This document shows, one piece after another, positions 62,317-64,000 of a stretch of 64,000 nt of DNA; the stretch's first letter is position 1; every line of letters begins with the position of its first letter. A program made the translations under genes and the position numbers. Source of the stretch: Tolypothrix sp. PCC 7910 (GTDB lineage: Bacteria > Cyanobacteriota > Cyanobacteriia > Cyanobacteriales > Nostocaceae); the NCBI RefSeq assembly GCF_011769525.1, contig NZ_CP050440.1, positions 6,821,501 through 6,885,500 on the forward strand, given 5' to 3'. Under the pieces are notes generated by a model. The model was given only the letters and a program-made list of their open reading frames with translations. It did no database searches and was not told the origin of the DNA.

Positions 62317-64000
62317 AGAATTGCCTCCGCTCCTAGAGTGAAGTAAAAGGTACTACCTTCATGAGGTATGGATTCTATCCAAATTTTACCGCCGAGCCGT
62401 TCTACAATTTTGCGGGCAATTGTTAACCCTGCTCCATTACCGCCACCGTATTCATCTCTTCCATGTAACCGCCGGAAAATCTGAAAAATCTTTTCCTGAT
62501 GTTCTGGAGGGATACCAATGCCGTTATCACGTACATAAAAGGTGTTGGGAGTGCTAATTCCCCTGTCCCTAGTCCCTTGGATAAAACCGATTTCTACCCA
62601 TCTTTGTGGTTTGTCGTTGTACTTAATAGCGTTGCTGATCAGGTTGGTAAATAGTTCATTTACCTGAGCGCGATCGCACTCGATTATGGGTAGGGATTGG
62701 GAAATACGAAAATCAATTTGCTGTTGGGGTCGAGATATGGTGAGAGTAGCGATCGCTTGCTGCACCAAATCGTTTAAATTTACCTGTTGCCAAATCAATT
62801 CGGCTCGTCCCAAGCGTGAGAAGTGCAGCAGGGAATTAATTAAATCTTCCATGCGCTGGGTAAGCTTGACTAGGGTTTGCAGTTTGGCAACACCATCTTC
62901 AGCTAAAGTCTCGGCATAATCTTCCATTAAGAAGTTAGCGTAGTTGTGAATGCCGCGTAATGGTTCCTTGAGGTCGTGGGAAGCAACATAAGCAAAGGAA
63001 TCTAATTCTTCGTTACTGCGCTGAAGTTCAATGTTCATTGATGCGAGTTCATCTGCTTGTCGCAGCACTACACCCACAATCAAGCCGCTTAATTCGGCAA
63101 CGGCTTCAATTTCGCAAGCTCTCCACGGTAAAGCACAACCTCTGACTGTTTCTTGCCACAAAGCAAAAGATTTGCGCGGCGATAACCGCAAACTGCCATC
63201 TTCTTCAACCTCTACAGGTTTATGAGGATTACCACCCCAATTCACAGTTTGAATTACCTCTGGGCGAAACCAGAGAATATAATTACCGTGAATTTTGGAA
63301 ATTTCTAAGGCTAAAACGCCACTAGCAACAGCTTTAAATGATTCTGCTGCTGGATAAATTTGAGAGAGCGATCGCGTGTGAAATAAATTATGTTGCAGCT
63401 GTGGTTTAATCCAATCCAATAGGGTATGAATATCTGTTTCCGCAGGAGTTTCACCCATGCGAATACAATTATCTCCGCTGCAAATTACTGCTCCGGTTGC
63501 ACTTACCAGCTCCAGTAATTGTGAATCGATTTGTGCAATCCCATCCAAAAAATACTCGGCTTGCGACAGAGATTCCACAAATTGAGTTTGTAAAGACTTC
63601 AAATGTATCTTGTATTCTTGGTCAACGCTGGCTTCTTTATTTGCCAGTTCTAGCGACATTACCTGTCCAATAAACTCGCAAGCTGCACGCAGGTTGTAAG
63701 GAATATACTTGGGTGAAGAATCATGGCAAGCAATCAATCCCCAGAGTTTTTGGTCTTGCACTAGGGATATGGACATAGAAGCAACTACCCCCATGTTTTG
63801 CAGATATTCCAAATGAATTGGGGAAACGCTGCGTAACACAGAGAGGCTGAGATTTAGTGGTTGGTTAGTGAGGGGATTGATGGCTGGGATTAACTCTACA
63901 GGCTGGTAATTAGCATTAGGAATAATTCTGAGCCAGTTAAGGGTGTAGAGTTGTCGCGCTTGTTTGGGAATATCACTGGGTGGGTAACGTAAATTTAGAT
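62313..64000 (-). CDS. bacteriophytochrome-type sensor histidine kinase (5' end beyond window)
   Basis: The frame runs from the right edge to 62313, so the N-terminus is missing. Visible: most of the bilin-binding GAF domain ([48 protein letters not shown]), the PHY domain, and a kinase with His box [13 protein letters not shown] plus ATP-binding [13 protein letters not shown] and [11 protein letters not shown]. At the place of the GAF cysteine used by Cph1-type phytochromes (SAYHCHL) this protein has SVSPIHL, so the bilin should attach to an N-terminal Cys outside the window, as in bacteriophytochromes. This matches the CphB/RcpB type described in Calothrix. It is the first visible gene of the operon. 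Confidence 0.92.
   Translation of the reverse strand, partial: LNLRYPPSDIPKQARQLYTLNWLRIIPNANYQPVELIPAINPLTNQPLNLSLSVLRSVSPIHLEYLQNMGVVASMSISLVQDQKLWGLIACHDSSPKYIPYNLRAACEFIGQVMSLELANKEASVDQEYKIHLKSLQTQFVESLSQAEYFLDGIAQIDSQLLELVSATGAVICSGDNCIRMGETPAETDIHTLLDWIKPQLQHNLFHTRSLSQIYPAAESFKAVASGVLALEISKIHGNYILWFRPEVIQTVNWGGNPHKPVEVEEDGSLRLSPRKSFALWQETVRGCALPWRACEIEAVAELSGLIVGVVLRQADELASMNIELQRSNEELDSFAYVASHDLKEPLRGIHNYANFLMEDYAETLAEDGVAKLQTLVKLTQRMEDLINSLLHFSRLGRAELIWQQVNLNDLVQQAIATLTISRPQQQIDFRISQSLPIIECDRAQVNELFTNLISNAIKYNDKPQRWVEIGFIQGTRDRGISTPNTFYVRDNGIGIPPEHQEKIFQIFRRLHGRDEYGGGNGAGLTIARKIVERLGGKIWIESIPHEGSTFYFTLGAEAIL

Noticed and set aside
1-64000. tRNA, rRNA, prophage, complete IS or secondary-metabolite cluster
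   Set aside because: I saw no T-loop GTTCGAATCC-like sites in a cloverleaf context, no transposase, integrase, capsid, NRPS or PKS sequence.

Overview
The window comes from a filamentous, probably heterocyst-forming cyanobacterium (Nostocales; Nostoc, Calothrix or Tolypothrix type). The evidence is the dense scatter of the HIP1 octamer GCGATCGC, heptamer repeats of the CCCCAGT/CCCCAAT (STRR) class, many short palindromic repeats, and typical cyanobacterial genes: hoxE/hoxF, a bacteriophytochrome with an Rcp-type regulator, a PEP-CTERM protein and a TPR-CHAT protein. There is no tRNA, rRNA, CRISPR array or complete insertion sequence that I can support. This is ordinary chromosome with an unusually heavy load of small non-autonomous elements.

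Layout. 0-4 kb: the tail of a hexapeptide-repeat acyltransferase, a DEAD-box RNA helicase with a structured leader, and a B12-binding radical SAM protein. 4.2-17.3 kb, all on the minus strand and the most distinctive block: orthocaspase, TpsB outer-membrane transporter, two TpsA exoproteins and a TPR-CHAT protein. It reads as one two-partner-secretion locus bracketed by two caspase-fold proteases that both carry export signals. 17.3-20.3 kb: a 21-bp tandem repeat followed by toxin-antitoxin genes (HigB/HigA-like, a lone HicB-like protein, a Phd/VapC pair). 20.3-28.9 kb: a huge alpha-2-macroglobulin lipoprotein divergent from penicillin-binding protein 1C, a known functional pairing in cell-envelope defence. 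29-33 kb: small membrane or secreted proteins, a PEP-CTERM protein, an SDR oxidoreductase and a membrane protein. 33.3 kb: a 204-bp structured insertion with terminal inverted repeats and a 9-bp target duplication. 33.7-35.9 kb: hoxE-hoxF without the rest of the hydrogenase.

36-43 kb: a GerMN protein, a small phosphatase, a P-type ATPase resembling the Na,K-ATPase group, and two tandem metallophosphoesterases. 44-48 kb: a small secreted protein behind a possible small RNA or attenuator, an acetamidase/formamidase, a half-length TauE/SafE permease and a BMP-family binding protein. 49-58 kb: a membrane-anchored protein with a PilP-like tail, mnmG, a VanY-like carboxypeptidase, a second lone HicB, an alpha/beta hydrolase, a zinc-ribbon Ser/Thr kinase and a DUF202 protein. 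58.8-64 kb, minus strand: a light-signalling operon running off the right edge, made of a bacteriophytochrome kinase, an Rcp-type response regulator and a large hybrid kinase.

Systems view: the secretion/protease locus, the A2M-PBP1C pair, the carboxypeptidase and the PEP-CTERM protein together give the window a strong cell-surface theme. The repeats are the second theme. At least four families of short elements occur between genes, and three repeats have entered coding sequences in frame (pbpC, tpsB and the 142-residue protein at 19 kb).
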